Source of the DNA: Flavobacterium fragile
GTDB lineage: Bacteria; Bacteroidota; Bacteroidia; Flavobacteriales; Flavobacteriaceae
Assembly (NCBI RefSeq): GCF_023634865.1
Contig: NZ_JAMLJN010000008.1
Location: 46,797 to 110,796, forward strand
DNA length: 64,000 nt
Direction of reading: 5' to 3'
A model generated the notes under the pieces. It had not been told where the DNA came from. It saw nothing but the letters and a program-made list of their open reading frames with translations, and searched no databases. Positions 1-9,804 of the stretch are shown here, in pieces (within the stretch, counting starts at the first letter, position 1; each line of letters begins with the position of its first letter). The position numbers were made by a program, and so were the translations under genes.

Positions 1-1
1 C

Positions 2-1624
2 CAATTTTCACTTGGACAGAATTTCTATTTAAAAGTATTAGGAACATCTGAAAAAGATACCAAAACCATAGATAGTCTAAGATACGAATCAAAACACCCT
101 ACCATTGCCTCCATTCTTGAGGAACAAAAACGTTTTGAAAGCAAGTTAACCAATCAAGGTTTCTTTGATTGGCTGCTTTTAGAACAAAATAAACTCAATG
201 ATAGCAGTTTTGTTTTTAAATACAACTTAGGAAGCGAAGTAAAAAACAACTCCATATATATAGGTAAACTTTCAAACGAAGAAAAATCACTCTTAAAATT
301 AGAAAAAGACACTTTGATTCTACCCACGAATGAAGTAGAAATTTTCATGAAGAACAGATTAGCTTTATTAGAAAAGAAAGGCTATTTGTTAGCAAATTTA
401 CAATTGGTTAATCAACGAAAAATTGGAAATAATTTACTATCGGATTTACAACTCAAATTAAACTCAAAAAGAAATATTACCGATTTAGTAATTATAGGTT
501 ACAACAAATTTCCAACTGGAATTAAAAAAGCAATTACTAAAAAAGCAAAAAAAGCAACTTTTAATCAAGATAATTTAAAACAGATTAACGACAATTTTGA
601 CAAATTGCAATTCGTAAATCAAATCAAATATCCTGAAATATTATTTACAACCGATTCTACTAAAATTTTTGTGTATTTAGAGAAATCGAAACCTAATAAA
701 TTTGACGGATTTATTGGATTTTCTAATGATGACCAAAGCAAATTAACTTTTAATGGTTTTTTAGATTTGCAATTACAGAACATTTTAAATTCGGGTGAAA
801 AATTCAATTTGTATTGGAAAAATGATGGTAATAAACAAACTTCGTTTAACATAGGAACGGAATTGCCGTATATTTTTAAAAGTTCGATTGGAATTAAAGC
901 AAATTTGAAAATTTTCAAACAAGATTCTACTTTTCAGAATACGGTTACTGATTTGAACTTGGGCTACTATTTTGCATACAATACCAAAGCTTATATTGGA
1001 TATCAAAAAACTTCCTCGGTAGATATTCAGAATACAAATTCGTTCAGTTTAAATGATTTTATCAATACCTTTTTAACAACGAGTTTTGAACATATTGAAT
1101 TAAATCCCGATAGTTTTATTTTTCCTGAAAAAGCAAAAGTTTCTCTAAAATTTGGAATAGGAAATCGAACGATTGCATCTCAGAAAACGAATCAGTTTTT
1201 TACACAATTGGATGTGAATTACAATTTTAATTTAAATCCTAAAAACAGCATTTTTATTCGGAATCAAACCTTTTATTTACAAAGTGATAGTTATGTAGTA
1301 AACGAATTATTCCGATTTGGCGGTATCAATTCGTTAAGAGGTTTCAACGAAAATAGTCTACAAGCAAATGCCTACACCGGATTCATAGCCGAATATCGTT
1401 ATTTATTAGCTTCTAATTTATACCTACATTCTATTACTGACTTTGGTTATTTCCAAGACAAAACTTCCAAAATAAAAGACCGATTATTTGGATTTGGATT
1501 TGGATTTGGATTATTTACCAAGAATGGATTACTTAATTTGGTTTATGCCAACGGTAGCACGAGCAATCAAATTATCAAACTTTCCAATTCTATTATACAC
1601 ATCAGTTTTAAAACAAATTTTTAA
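2..1624 (+). CDS. Omp85 (BamA/TamA)-family outer-membrane protein, 5' end missing
   Basis: The reading frame is open from base 2, so the true start lies left of the window; the TTG at 314 is only an internal codon. The C-terminal half alternates in beta-barrel fashion and ends in Phe, as outer-membrane barrels do. Around bases 1316-1346 it carries the GGxxSLRGF motif typical of the inward-folded loop of Omp85 proteins (BamA, TamA, TpsB). The part left of about base 650 probably holds POTRA-like repeats, but I cannot define them. Family role: assembly or transport of outer-membrane proteins. It is not clearly canonical BamA; a TamA-like or two-partner role is equally possible. Confidence 0.8.
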   Translation, partial: QFSLGQNFYLKVLGTSEKDTKTIDSLRYESKHPTIASILEEQKRFESKLTNQGFFDWLLLEQNKLNDSSFVFKYNLGSEVKNNSIYIGKLSNEEKSLLKLEKDTLILPTNEVEIFMKNRLALLEKKGYLLANLQLVNQRKIGNNLLSDLQLKLNSKRNITDLVIIGYNKFPTGIKKAITKKAKKATFNQDNLKQINDNFDKLQFVNQIKYPEILFTTDSTKIFVYLEKSKPNKFDGFIGFSNDDQSKLTFNGFLDLQLQNILNSGEKFNLYWKNDGNKQTSFNIGTELPYIFKSSIGIKANLKIFKQDSTFQNTVTDLNLGYYFAYNTKAYIGYQKTSSVDIQNTNSFSLNDFINTFLTTSFEHIELNPDSFIFPEKAKVSLKFGIGNRTIASQKTNQFFTQLDVNYNFNLNPKNSIFIRNQTFYLQSDSYVVNELFRFGGINSLRGFNENSLQANAYTGFIAEYRYLLASNLYLHSITDFGYFQDKTSKIKDRLFGFGFGFGLFTKNGLLNLVYANGSTSNQIIKLSNSIIHISFKTNF

Positions 1625-1710
1625 CATTTTATTCATCAAATGTTGTTTTTTTGTTAAGTTTTTATGAAAATTATTTGTGATATTTGTGAAAACCAACTTA
1701 AATTACAAAT

Positions 1711-4700
1711 ATGAAATCAAAAATCTTTGGAATTTTAGCACTCATGTTAGTGCTGTATGGGCAGATAGCATTTGCTCAAACTAGAACAGTTTCTGGAAAG
1801 GTTTCCGATTCTAATGGCGAACCACTTGTAGGTGTAGCTGTACTTGTCAAAGGAACAAGCTCAGGTACGCAAACAGACTTTGAAGGAAATTACAGTATCA
1901 AAGCTAGTAATTCTCAAATCCTTGTGTTTAAATTCTTAGGAATGAAAACGCAAGAAATTACAGCCTCATCAACAACATTAAATGTTAAAATGACTGACGA
2001 CACTAAAGAATTATCGGAAGTCGTAGTTACCGCCTTAGGGATTAAAAGAGAGAAAAAAGCTCTAGGTTATGCAACACAACAAGTTAAAGGTGATGATGTA
2101 TCTGACACTCCAACTTCAAACTTTGTTGAATCTCTATCTGGAGAAGTAGCTGGTTTAGACATTTCTTCATCTGGTACCATGGGAGGCTCTGCCAATATTA
2201 TTGTTAGAGGTTACAGTTCCTTGTATGGAAACAATCAAGCACTTATTGTAATTGATGGAACACCCGTAAACAATGAAACTTACAATAGTTCTGATCAAAG
2301 AACAGGAAGAGGAGGATATGACTACGGAAATGCCGCTTCTGATATTAATCCAGACGACATTGAATCACTTACAGTTCTTAAAGGTGCTGCTGCAACGGCA
2401 CTTTATGGATCTAGAGCTTCAAATGGAGCCATAATCATTACTACAAAGAAAGGTAAAAAAGGAACTGGAATTGGAGTGACTTTTAATAGTTCTCTAACAA
2501 TAGGAACTGTTGACAAAAAAACATTACCTAAATATCAAGATAAATACGGAGCAGGATATGGACCATATTATGATGACCCAACGGGATATTTCAGCTATTT
2601 TGATTTCTCAGGAGATGGAAATGACGACTTAGTTGTTCCATTTACAGAAGATGCCTCTTATGGAGCTCCATTTGATCCAAATTTATTAGTTTACCAATGG
2701 ACATCTATTTTTCCTCAATTACCGGGTTACAGAATAGCAACACCTTGGGTAGCAGGAGCTAATAACCCAAACTCTATATTTGAAAAAGCACTAACCAACA
2801 CAAACTCTGTTTCTTTTGGTAAAAGTGATGATAAAAATTCTTTCCGATTAGGGTTTACAAATAAAAAACAAACAGGTGTAATGCCTAATAGTGAGATATT
2901 AAGAAACACTCTTACTTTTTCAGGAAGCACTAAATTGAATGAAAAATTAAAAGCTTCTATTGATTTTACTTACACAGACAACAGAGCAAAAGGTAGAAAT
3001 GGTACAGGTTATGACTCTAGAAACCCTATGCAAGCATTTCGTCAATGGTGGCAAACGAATGTTGATTTAAAACAACAGAAAGATGCATTCTTCAATACAG
3101 GTCAAAACATTACATGGAATGTTAATAGTGTTGATGATTTATCTCCAATATATACAGATAATGTTTATTGGACTCTATACAAAAATTATCAAAATGATAA
3201 AAGAAGTAGATTTACAGGAAACACTAGTTTAACTTATGAAGTTAACAAATGGTTTAATGTTTTAGGTAGATTTGCTTTCGATTCTTATTCTGAAACAAGA
3301 GAAGAAAGAATTGAAGTAGGTTCCGCTGATCCTTCTCGTTACTATGTTAACAATAGAACCGTTTCAGAAATAAATTACGACTTGATGGGTAATTTTAATT
3401 TTGACATTACAAGTGATTTAAACTTTGACGGATTGGTTGGAATAAATTTGAGAGTTAATAAATTAAACAGCTTAGGTATATCAACTAATGGAGGTATTGT
3501 AACGCCAGGTCTATTTACTTTAGCTAACACTTTAAATCCAATTACACCAGACAACATTGCTAAAGTAGATTATACCAAAAAAGTAGATGGTATTTTTGCA
3601 AAAGCTGGCTTAGGATACAAAGGCACTTATTATCTTGATGCAACAATAAGAAGAGACAGATCTTCTACGTTACCAAAAAACAACAACTCATATGTTTATC
3701 CATCGATTTCTTCTAGTGTCATATTCTCAAACTTAGTTGACTTTGATTGGTTAAATTTTGGAAAATTAAGAATCAACTATGCTGAAGTTGGAAGTGATAC
3801 AGACCCTTACAATGTATTTAATACTTATGATATTAACTCAGGTTTTGGTGGTAATGCAAGTGGTTCTAATCCTTCTGTATTCAATAATGCAAATTTAAAA
3901 CCAGAAAAATCTAAAGATATTGAGACAGGATTAGAGTTTCAATTATTTAATAACAGATTAGGTTTAGATTTATCATATTACAATAGAAAAACTGTAAATT
4001 TAATTACTCCATTAGATGTTTCTACAGCAACCGGATCTTCTAATTTATGGTTAAATGCAGGAGATATTGAAAACAAAGGTATCGAAATGGTCTTATCAGG
4101 TGCACCAATAAAAACTGATAATTTTAGCTGGGATATTAAAGTAAATTATGCACAGAACAGAAGTGAAGTAACTCGATTAGCTGAAGGTACTGAATTTATT
4201 AGATTAGCTAACGCTCAAGGTGGTATTTCTCTAGGTGCACAATTAGGAGAACCTTTTGGGGTAATTAGAGGTAGTGATTATGTTTACCATGAAAATGGAC
4301 AACCGATAATTTATACATCTACAGATGCTCCGTCTCCATCTTGGATAGGTAAATACGCAAGAACATCTACTAATGACAAAGTTATTGGAAACATAAACCC
4401 AGATTGGACAGGAGGTATTAAAAACATTTTCCGTTATAAAAATGTGAATTTAAGCTTCTTAATCGATGTTCAAAAAGGAGGAGATGTATTTTCATTGGAT
4501 ACTTGGTATGGATACGCAACAGGATTATATGATTTTACTGCAGGAACTAACCATTTAGGAAACCCTGTACGTAATACAATAGCTAATGGTGGTGGTTTAC
4601 TACTTCCTGGGGTAAATGCTGATGGAACGCCAAACACTACAGTGGGTGATGCATCACAATACACAAATGGTTGGGGATATGCAAGAACACCAAATGCTGC

Positions 4701-4956
4701 TCACGTATATGATGCTTCTTTTGTAAAATTAAGAGAGTTAACATTAGGATTTAATTTCCCTGAAAAAATCTACAGCAAATTAAATTTAAACAATTTATCA
4801 CTTTCTTTAGTAGGAAGAAATTTATGGATTATCCATAAAAACACTCCTTATTCAGATCCTGAAGCTGGTCTTAGTGCTGGTAATGTTCAAGGTAATCAAT
4901 CAGGTGTTTATCCTGCAGTTAAGGAAATTGGTTTCAGTTTAAAATTTGAATTCTAA
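1711..4956 (+). CDS. SusC/RagA-family TonB-linked outer-membrane transporter
   Basis: Large TonB-dependent receptor of 1081 residues, a usual SusC length. A signal peptide ends near AFAQ (residue 23). A carboxypeptidase-regulatory-like beta domain follows (about 24-100, with GKVSDSNGEPLVGV), then the TonB-box region (SEVVVTALGIKR, about 102-113), the plug, and a 22-strand-type barrel ending in KFEF. The SusD partner begins 11 bases downstream, so the two should form one outer-membrane import complex energised by TonB-ExbBD. The substrate cannot be read: no glycoside hydrolase, sulfatase or regulator flanks the pair, so a peptide or other oligomer is as likely as a glycan. Confidence 0.95.
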   Translation: MKSKIFGILALMLVLYGQIAFAQTRTVSGKVSDSNGEPLVGVAVLVKGTSSGTQTDFEGNYSIKASNSQILVFKFLGMKTQEITASSTTLNVKMTDDTKELSEVVVTALGIKREKKALGYATQQVKGDDVSDTPTSNFVESLSGEVAGLDISSSGTMGGSANIIVRGYSSLYGNNQALIVIDGTPVNNETYNSSDQRTGRGGYDYGNAASDINPDDIESLTVLKGAAATALYGSRASNGAIIITTKKGKKGTGIGVTFNSSLTIGTVDKKTLPKYQDKYGAGYGPYYDDPTGYFSYFDFSGDGNDDLVVPFTEDASYGAPFDPNLLVYQWTSIFPQLPGYRIATPWVAGANNPNSIFEKALTNTNSVSFGKSDDKNSFRLGFTNKKQTGVMPNSEILRNTLTFSGSTKLNEKLKASIDFTYTDNRAKGRNGTGYDSRNPMQAFRQWWQTNVDLKQQKDAFFNTGQNITWNVNSVDDLSPIYTDNVYWTLYKNYQNDKRSRFTGNTSLTYEVNKWFNVLGRFAFDSYSETREERIEVGSADPSRYYVNNRTVSEINYDLMGNFNFDITSDLNFDGLVGINLRVNKLNSLGISTNGGIVTPGLFTLANTLNPITPDNIAKVDYTKKVDGIFAKAGLGYKGTYYLDATIRRDRSSTLPKNNNSYVYPSISSSVIFSNLVDFDWLNFGKLRINYAEVGSDTDPYNVFNTYDINSGFGGNASGSNPSVFNNANLKPEKSKDIETGLEFQLFNNRLGLDLSYYNRKTVNLITPLDVSTATGSSNLWLNAGDIENKGIEMVLSGAPIKTDNFSWDIKVNYAQNRSEVTRLAEGTEFIRLANAQGGISLGAQLGEPFGVIRGSDYVYHENGQPIIYTSTDAPSPSWIGKYARTSTNDKVIGNINPDWTGGIKNIFRYKNVNLSFLIDVQKGGDVFSLDTWYGYATGLYDFTAGTNHLGNPVRNTIANGGGLLLPGVNADGTPNTTVGDASQYTNGWGYARTPNAAHVYDASFVKLRELTLGFNFPEKIYSKLNLNNLSLSLVGRNLWIIHKNTPYSDPEAGLSAGNVQGNQSGVYPAVKEIGFSLKFEF

Positions 4957-4967
4957 AAAAAAATATT

Positions 4968-6383
4968 ATGAAAAAATTTATAGTTTTATTCTCTGTTTTA
5001 TTTATAGCCTCTTGTGCTAGTGATGAAACCTATGAAAATATCAATAGAGATCCAAACAAACCGACCAACTTATCAGCAGATGCATTATTTACATCTTCTA
5101 TAAAGAGTTTGTTTGACCAAATGGAAAGCACAAATGTAAATACAAATGTGTTCAGATTATTTGCTCAATATTGGACAGAAACAACTTATATTGATGAAGC
5201 TAATTATGATTTAGTAACCAGAAATATCCCTGGAAATCATTTTTCAGAATTATATAGAGATGTTCTTTATGATTTAAAAGATGCAAAATCAAAAGCAACC
5301 TCAGATACTAAAAAAGGTATGATAGAAGTTTTAGAAGTGTACACATGGCAACAACTTGTTGATACCTATGGAAATATACCTTACAGCAATGCATTGCAAG
5401 GATCTTCTAATCCAACACCTTCATATGATGACGCAGCAACTATTTACGCTGATTTACTTATCAGAATTAATACAGCAATCACTCAATTAGATTCTAGCGA
5501 CGAAGCTTTTGGATCATCTGACATCATTTATGGCGGAAACGTAAATAATTGGAAAAAATTTGCTAATTCTTTAAAACTAAAATTAGCAATGAGAATTGCT
5601 GATGTTTCATCAATGGCAGCACAATCTAAAAGCGCAGCTGAAGCAGCAATTTTAGCGGGTGTTTTCACTTCTAACAGCGATAATGCAACACTTGTTTATG
5701 AAAATGCTACTCCTAACACCAATCCTATTTGGTTAGATTTAGTTCAGTCAGGTAGAAGTGACTTTGTTGTTGCAAATACAATTGTTGACTACATGAACAC
5801 ATTGAACGACCCAAGAAGAGCTTTCTATTTTGATGATAATTTAGGAGCTGGTGTATATTCAGGAGGTACTTACGGAGCAAGTAGTCCATTCTCAAACTTT
5901 ACACATATTGGAGAAATGCTTCATGATCCAACTTTCAGAGGTGTTCTTATGGATTATGCAGAAGTAGAATTCTTGATTGCAGAAGCAAAAGAAAGAAATT
6001 ACACTGCTCCAGGAACAGCAGAATCTCATTACAATGCTGCAATTACTGCTTCTATGGAAGATTGGGGAGTGAGTGCTACTAACATAACAACTTATTTATC
6101 AAATCCATCTGTTGCTTATACAACTGCATCTGGAACTTGGAGACAAAAAATTGGTTTACAATTTTGGTTAGCAATGTACAACAGAGGTTTTGAAGGATGG
6201 TCCGTTTACAGAAAATATGACGCACCAGTATTAAATGTAGCAGCGAGTTCAGGCTTACCTGTACCAACAAGATATACTTATCCTGTTAGTGAACAAACAT
6301 TAAACGGAATAAATTATCAAGCTGCAGCATCTCAAATTGGAGGCGATTTATTGTCAACTAAAATATTCTGGGACATTAATTAA
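4968..6383 (+). CDS. SusD/RagB-family nutrient-binding outer-membrane lipoprotein
   Basis: 471 residues with a lipoprotein signal (lipobox around SCAS, Cys at residue 16) followed by the NRDPNKPTN stretch typical of the SusD-like family often labelled SusD_2. The rest is the helical TPR-like SusD fold, including the WQQLVDTYGNIPYS segment commonly seen near residues 125-140. It acts at the cell surface as the lid and substrate-binding partner of the upstream SusC protein. The pair is cotranscribed, and a strong terminator follows at 6406-6435. The ligand is unknown. Confidence 0.93.
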   Translation: MKKFIVLFSVLFIASCASDETYENINRDPNKPTNLSADALFTSSIKSLFDQMESTNVNTNVFRLFAQYWTETTYIDEANYDLVTRNIPGNHFSELYRDVLYDLKDAKSKATSDTKKGMIEVLEVYTWQQLVDTYGNIPYSNALQGSSNPTPSYDDAATIYADLLIRINTAITQLDSSDEAFGSSDIIYGGNVNNWKKFANSLKLKLAMRIADVSSMAAQSKSAAEAAILAGVFTSNSDNATLVYENATPNTNPIWLDLVQSGRSDFVVANTIVDYMNTLNDPRRAFYFDDNLGAGVYSGGTYGASSPFSNFTHIGEMLHDPTFRGVLMDYAEVEFLIAEAKERNYTAPGTAESHYNAAITASMEDWGVSATNITTYLSNPSVAYTTASGTWRQKIGLQFWLAMYNRGFEGWSVYRKYDAPVLNVAASSGLPVPTRYTYPVSEQTLNGINYQAAASQIGGDLLSTKIFWDIN

Positions 6384-6405
6384 TTTATTTTGTAGTTATA
6401 TTACT

Positions 6406-6435
6406 AAAACCATCACTGCATAAGTGATGGTTTTT
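6406..6435 (+). terminator. Intrinsic terminator after susCD
   Basis: A perfect 12-bp stem (AAAACCATCACT / AGTGATGGTTTT) with loop GCATA runs into a T tract. It closes the susC-susD transcript only 15 bases before the rlmB start codon. Confidence 0.85.
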
Positions 6436-6438
6436 CTT

Positions 6439-6446
6439 TATATTTG
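6439..6446 (+). promoter_or_regulatory. -7 element of the rlmB promoter
   Basis: TATATTTG matches the Bacteroidota consensus TAnnTTTG exactly and ends 4 bases before the rlmB ATG at 6451. No clear -33 TTTG is visible, because the expected position lies in the preceding terminator stem. If used, the transcript would be leaderless or nearly so. Confidence 0.5.
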
Positions 6447-6450
6447 CCTC

Positions 6451-7185
6451 ATGGAAAAAGACAACCAAATATTCGGAATTAGAGCAATAATTGAAGCAAT
6501 AAACGCTAAAAAGGAAATTGACAAAGTATTCGTTCAAAAAGATGCGCAAGGCGACTTGATGCAAGACTTGATGAAAACGATGAAAAGAAACAACATCAAC
6601 TTTTCCTATGTTCCTGTTGAAAAACTAAACCGATTAACACCAAATAACCATCAAGGTGCGGTGGCAACCATTGCTCCTATTTCTTTTGTTGCATTAGAAA
6701 CCTTGGTTGAAAGTGTTATTGAAAGCGGTAAAAAACCTTTATTCATTATTTTAGACCAATTGTCAGATGCGCGAAACTTTGGCGCTATTATCCGAACAGC
6801 AGAATGTACAGGTGTTGATGGAATCATCATCCAAAAACAAGGTTCAGCTCCTGTGAATGGTGATACCGTTAAAACTTCGGCTGGGGCAGTTTTTAATGTG
6901 CCAATTTGTAAAGTCGACCACATTAAAGACGCTATTTTCTATTTGCAAGGAAGCGGCATCAAAACCGTTGCAGCAACTGAAAAAACAGACCAACACATTT
7001 ACGACATCAACTTCAACGAAGGCGTTGCCATCATTATGGGTAGCGAAGACCGAGGTGTAAATCCTTCGGTATTGAAAATTGTAGATGAAAAAGCAAAATT
7101 ACCAATGTTTGGAACTATTGAATCATTAAATGTTTCGGTAGCTTGCGGTGCTTTTTTATATGAGGCGTTGAGACAGAGAATGTAG
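6451..7185 (+). CDS. rlmB: 23S rRNA (guanosine-2'-O-)-methyltransferase RlmB (TrmH/SpoU family)
   Basis: SpoU-class SAM-dependent 2'-O-ribose methyltransferase of 244 residues; E. coli RlmB modifies G2251 of 23S rRNA. An N-terminal substrate-binding domain (about 1-80, with FGIRAIIEAI at the start) precedes the knotted SPOUT domain. SpoU motif 1 (DARNFGAIIRTA, about 106-117), motif 2 (GSEDRGV) and motif 3 (ESLNVSVACG) are intact. I place the start at the ATG at 6451 because the upstream GTG extension lies in the susD terminator. Another TrmH paralogue is possible, but the N-terminal domain favours RlmB. Confidence 0.9.
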   Translation: MEKDNQIFGIRAIIEAINAKKEIDKVFVQKDAQGDLMQDLMKTMKRNNINFSYVPVEKLNRLTPNNHQGAVATIAPISFVALETLVESVIESGKKPLFIILDQLSDARNFGAIIRTAECTGVDGIIIQKQGSAPVNGDTVKTSAGAVFNVPICKVDHIKDAIFYLQGSGIKTVAATEKTDQHIYDINFNEGVAIIMGSEDRGVNPSVLKIVDEKAKLPMFGTIESLNVSVACGAFLYEALRQRM

Positions 7186-7238
7186 TTCAGTGTTCAAAAT
7201 TAATAGTTAAATGGTAATAATAAACAATTTTGAAAATT

Positions 7239-7601
7239 ATGGGTAAAAATAAAACTTTCGGAATATTATTTATTGTAACTATTATATTTCTTTCATTTTC
7301 TTTACGAGGAAAATTGTCTGGTGAAAAATTTGATAGCAAAAAATGGAAAAACTGGACAGAATCTGAAATGGAATTTTCAACTCGTTGGGACATGATGAAT
7401 AGCCTACGTAACAATCACGATCTAAAAGGAAAAACCAAAAATGAAATTATTAATCTTTTAGGAAAACCTGAATTTGAAGAAACTAATTCCGAATTTAGTT
7501 ATTATTTAGGCTATTCAGGAAGAGGCATAAATACAGGGAGATTAATATTTTACATTGGTCTTGATGGAAAAATTTGTGATTTTAAAGTTTATCAAGGATA
7601 A
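7239..7601 (+). CDS. Small membrane-anchored or exported protein of unknown function
   Basis: 120 residues from the ATG at 7239 (an in-frame TTG nine bases upstream is less likely). A hydrophobic segment at about 5-22 suggests a membrane anchor or uncleaved signal. The C-terminal half (KGKTKNEIINLLGKP, then alternating strands ending in ICDFKVYQ) is reminiscent of the small BamE/SmpA-type alpha-beta fold, where a helix ending in LG-P precedes beta strands; this is only a resemblance. It lies 53 bases after rlmB and converges on the rhomboid gene. No function can be assigned. Confidence 0.6.
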   Translation: MGKNKTFGILFIVTIIFLSFSLRGKLSGEKFDSKKWKNWTESEMEFSTRWDMMNSLRNNHDLKGKTKNEIINLLGKPEFEETNSEFSYYLGYSGRGINTGRLIFYIGLDGKICDFKVYQG

Positions 7602-7672
7602 TTTCATTCAACCATTTTAATTTAAAATAATAAATTATTCGTGATGAGTTGTAAGTTTTAAACTAAACAACT

Positions 7673-8425
7673 TCATTTCTTCCCACCTAAAAACTCATAA
7701 ACCACTTTCATAGAAGAACTAAAGTACTCTTTAATCACTTCTTCTGGTTTTGGTAGTGGATTGAAATTTCCTTTTTCGTCAAAGTTTTTCATAAATGGAT
7801 CGAGTTCTGGATTGAAATCGGGTTTTTCCCATTCGTAGAAAATAGGTTTTGAAAATTGAGGCGTTTTTAAAACTAAGGCTAAGGCTAATCCCACAAGAAA
7901 TCCTGCTAAATGTCCTTCCCACGAAATACCTTCTTTTACACTTGGAAACATATACCAAACACTTCCGCCGTATAAAATTACGATGGTAAATGATAAAGCC
8001 ACTAATCGGTAATATTTGGTAAAAATGCCTTTGAAGAAAATAAAACTCACTAAAGCATAAATTAATCCACTGGCGCCAATGTGGTAACTTGGTCTTCCTA
8101 ACAACCATGTCCCTAATCCTGAAAAGAGAATACCTAAAAATAACACTACAAACGATTGTTCTTTGTAGAAATATCTTAAAATAGGCAACAATACCAATAA
8201 CGCAAAAGAATTATTTGCCAAATGCTCAATATCGCCATGGAGAAATGGACTAAAAAGAATTCCTTTCAATCCATATACTTCTCTTGGATAAATTCCAAAA
8301 TGCGACAAATTATCTTGAAATTGCATTTCATACCAGAAAACTAACCACAAAGTCAACACAAAAAATAACGGTAATAAAATAACCGTTTTTGTAAACTGAA
8401 AAGGATTATCGTGCTGTTTTTCCAT
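7673..8425 (-). CDS. Rhomboid-family intramembrane serine protease
   Basis: 250 residues with about six transmembrane helices. The rhomboid signature is complete: HLANNSF in the region of helix 2 (about 68-74), the nucleophile in GASG (Ser119) and the catalytic His in EGHLAG (His172), giving the Ser-His dyad inside the membrane. A hydrophilic tail of about 55 residues (PDFNPELDPF onward) faces the cytoplasm. It should cleave transmembrane substrates; the target is unknown. It is divergent from rarA. Confidence 0.92.
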   Translation of the reverse strand: MEKQHDNPFQFTKTVILLPLFFVLTLWLVFWYEMQFQDNLSHFGIYPREVYGLKGILFSPFLHGDIEHLANNSFALLVLLPILRYFYKEQSFVVLFLGILFSGLGTWLLGRPSYHIGASGLIYALVSFIFFKGIFTKYYRLVALSFTIVILYGGSVWYMFPSVKEGISWEGHLAGFLVGLALALVLKTPQFSKPIFYEWEKPDFNPELDPFMKNFDEKGNFNPLPKPEEVIKEYFSSSMKVVYEFLGGKK

Positions 8426-8497
8426 ATTGAATTGAATTCAAAGATAAAGCCAAAATTATTTCTATGCACATTTGTCATAAAATTGTAATTTTACGTC

Positions 8498-9787
8498 ATG
8501 AATCAACCACTAGCAGAACGCATTCGACCACAACAATTATCGGATTACATCAGCCAATTGCATTTAGTTGGACCTGAGGGCTCGTTAATACAACAAATAG
8601 CCAAAGGATTAATTCCAAGTTTGATTTTATGGGGACCACCAGGAACAGGAAAAACCACCTTAGCACAAATAATGGCGCAAGAAAGTAAACGTCCGTTTTA
8701 CCAACTGAGTGCGATACATTCAGGTGTTAAAGATATTCGTGAAGTGATTGAAAAAGCGAAACAAAGTAGCGGTTTATTCACTGCAAAAAATCCAATTTTA
8801 TTTATTGATGAGATTCATCGTTTTTCTAAATCTCAACAAGATTCTTTGTTGGCAGCAGTGGAAAAAGGTTGGGTTACTTTAATTGGTGCTACCACTGAAA
8901 ATCCGAGTTTTGAAGTCATTCCCGCTTTATTGTCAAGATGTCAGGTTTATGTTTTGAATGCGTTTACCAAAGAAGATTTAGAAGCTTTATTGCATCGTGC
9001 GATGAAAACCGATGTAGAACTTCAAAAGAAAAATATCCAATTAAAAGAAACCGAAGCTCTATTACGTCTTTCTGGCGGAGATGGTAGAAAATTATTAAAC
9101 ATTTTCGAATTAGTTATTAATGCTACCGATACTTCGACAAGCTCAGCACCCATTGAGATCACAAATGAGAGAGTCATGCAATTGGTTCAAAAAAACACCG
9201 TGTTGTATGATAAAACTGGTGAACAACATTATGATATAGTCTCAGCTTTTATAAAATCGATTCGTGGAAGCGACCCCAATGGCGCTGTGTATTGGTTAGC
9301 TAGAATGATTGAAGGTGGTGAAGATGTAAAATTCATTGCCCGAAGAATGCTGATTTTAGCTAGTGAAGATATCGGAAATGCGAATCCAACAGCTTTAATT
9401 ATGGCTAACAATACGTTTCAGGCCGTTACCACAATTGGTTATCCAGAGAGCAGAATAATTCTGAGTCAATGTGCAATTTATTTAGCAACTTCAGCAAAAA
9501 GTAACGCTAGTTATATGGCAATTGGTAAAGCGCAACAACTCGTAAAACAAACAGGTGATTTACCTGTTCCAATTCATTTAAGAAATGCACCAACCAAGCT
9601 AATGAAAGAATTAGGTTATGGAGAAGAATATAAATATTCTCATGATTTTCCAAACAACTTTGCCGAACAAGAATTTTTACCAACCGAAATTTCCGAAACA
9701 AAATTCTTTGAGCCAGGAGAAAATGCTCGTGAAAAGGAATTACGTCAGTTTTTAAAGAATCGTTGGAAAGACAAATATGGTTATTAA
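8498..9787 (+). CDS. rarA: Replication-associated recombination protein A (RarA/MgsA AAA+ ATPase)
   Basis: 429 residues, typical of RarA. The N-terminal motif [14 protein letters not shown] is followed by Walker A GPPGTGKT (46-53), Walker [10 protein letters not shown], sensor 1 GATTENPSF, and the MgsA C-terminal oligomerisation domain. RarA acts at stalled replication forks. An odd stretch at residues about 210-218 is encoded by a sequence resembling a dispersed flavobacterial repeat (see findings); it lies in the linker before the C-terminal domain and keeps the frame. The start ATG follows a TAATTTTA element by four bases. Confidence 0.95.
   Translation: MNQPLAERIRPQQLSDYISQLHLVGPEGSLIQQIAKGLIPSLILWGPPGTGKTTLAQIMAQESKRPFYQLSAIHSGVKDIREVIEKAKQSSGLFTAKNPILFIDEIHRFSKSQQDSLLAAVEKGWVTLIGATTENPSFEVIPALLSRCQVYVLNAFTKEDLEALLHRAMKTDVELQKKNIQLKETEALLRLSGGDGRKLLNIFELVINATDTSTSSAPIEITNERVMQLVQKNTVLYDKTGEQHYDIVSAFIKSIRGSDPNGAVYWLARMIEGGEDVKFIARRMLILASEDIGNANPTALIMANNTFQAVTTIGYPESRIILSQCAIYLATSAKSNASYMAIGKAQQLVKQTGDLPVPIHLRNAPTKLMKELGYGEEYKYSHDFPNNFAEQEFLPTEISETKFFEPGENAREKELRQFLKNRWKDKYGY
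9131..9150 (+). repeat. Repeat-like tract inside rarA
   Basis: ACTTCGACAAGCTCAGCACC resembles the CTTCGAC-aGCTCAG motif that recurs in intergenic repeats of Flavobacteria. Here it lies in frame in rarA and encodes TSTSSAP in a linker. The identification rests on memory of the motif, not on a search. Confidence 0.35.
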
Positions 9788-9804
9788 CATGAAACTAAGT
9801 TAAA

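Noticed and set aside
619..1006. Minus-strand open frames within the Omp85 gene
   Set aside because: Shadow frames of a real plus-strand coding region with barrel-type periodicity.
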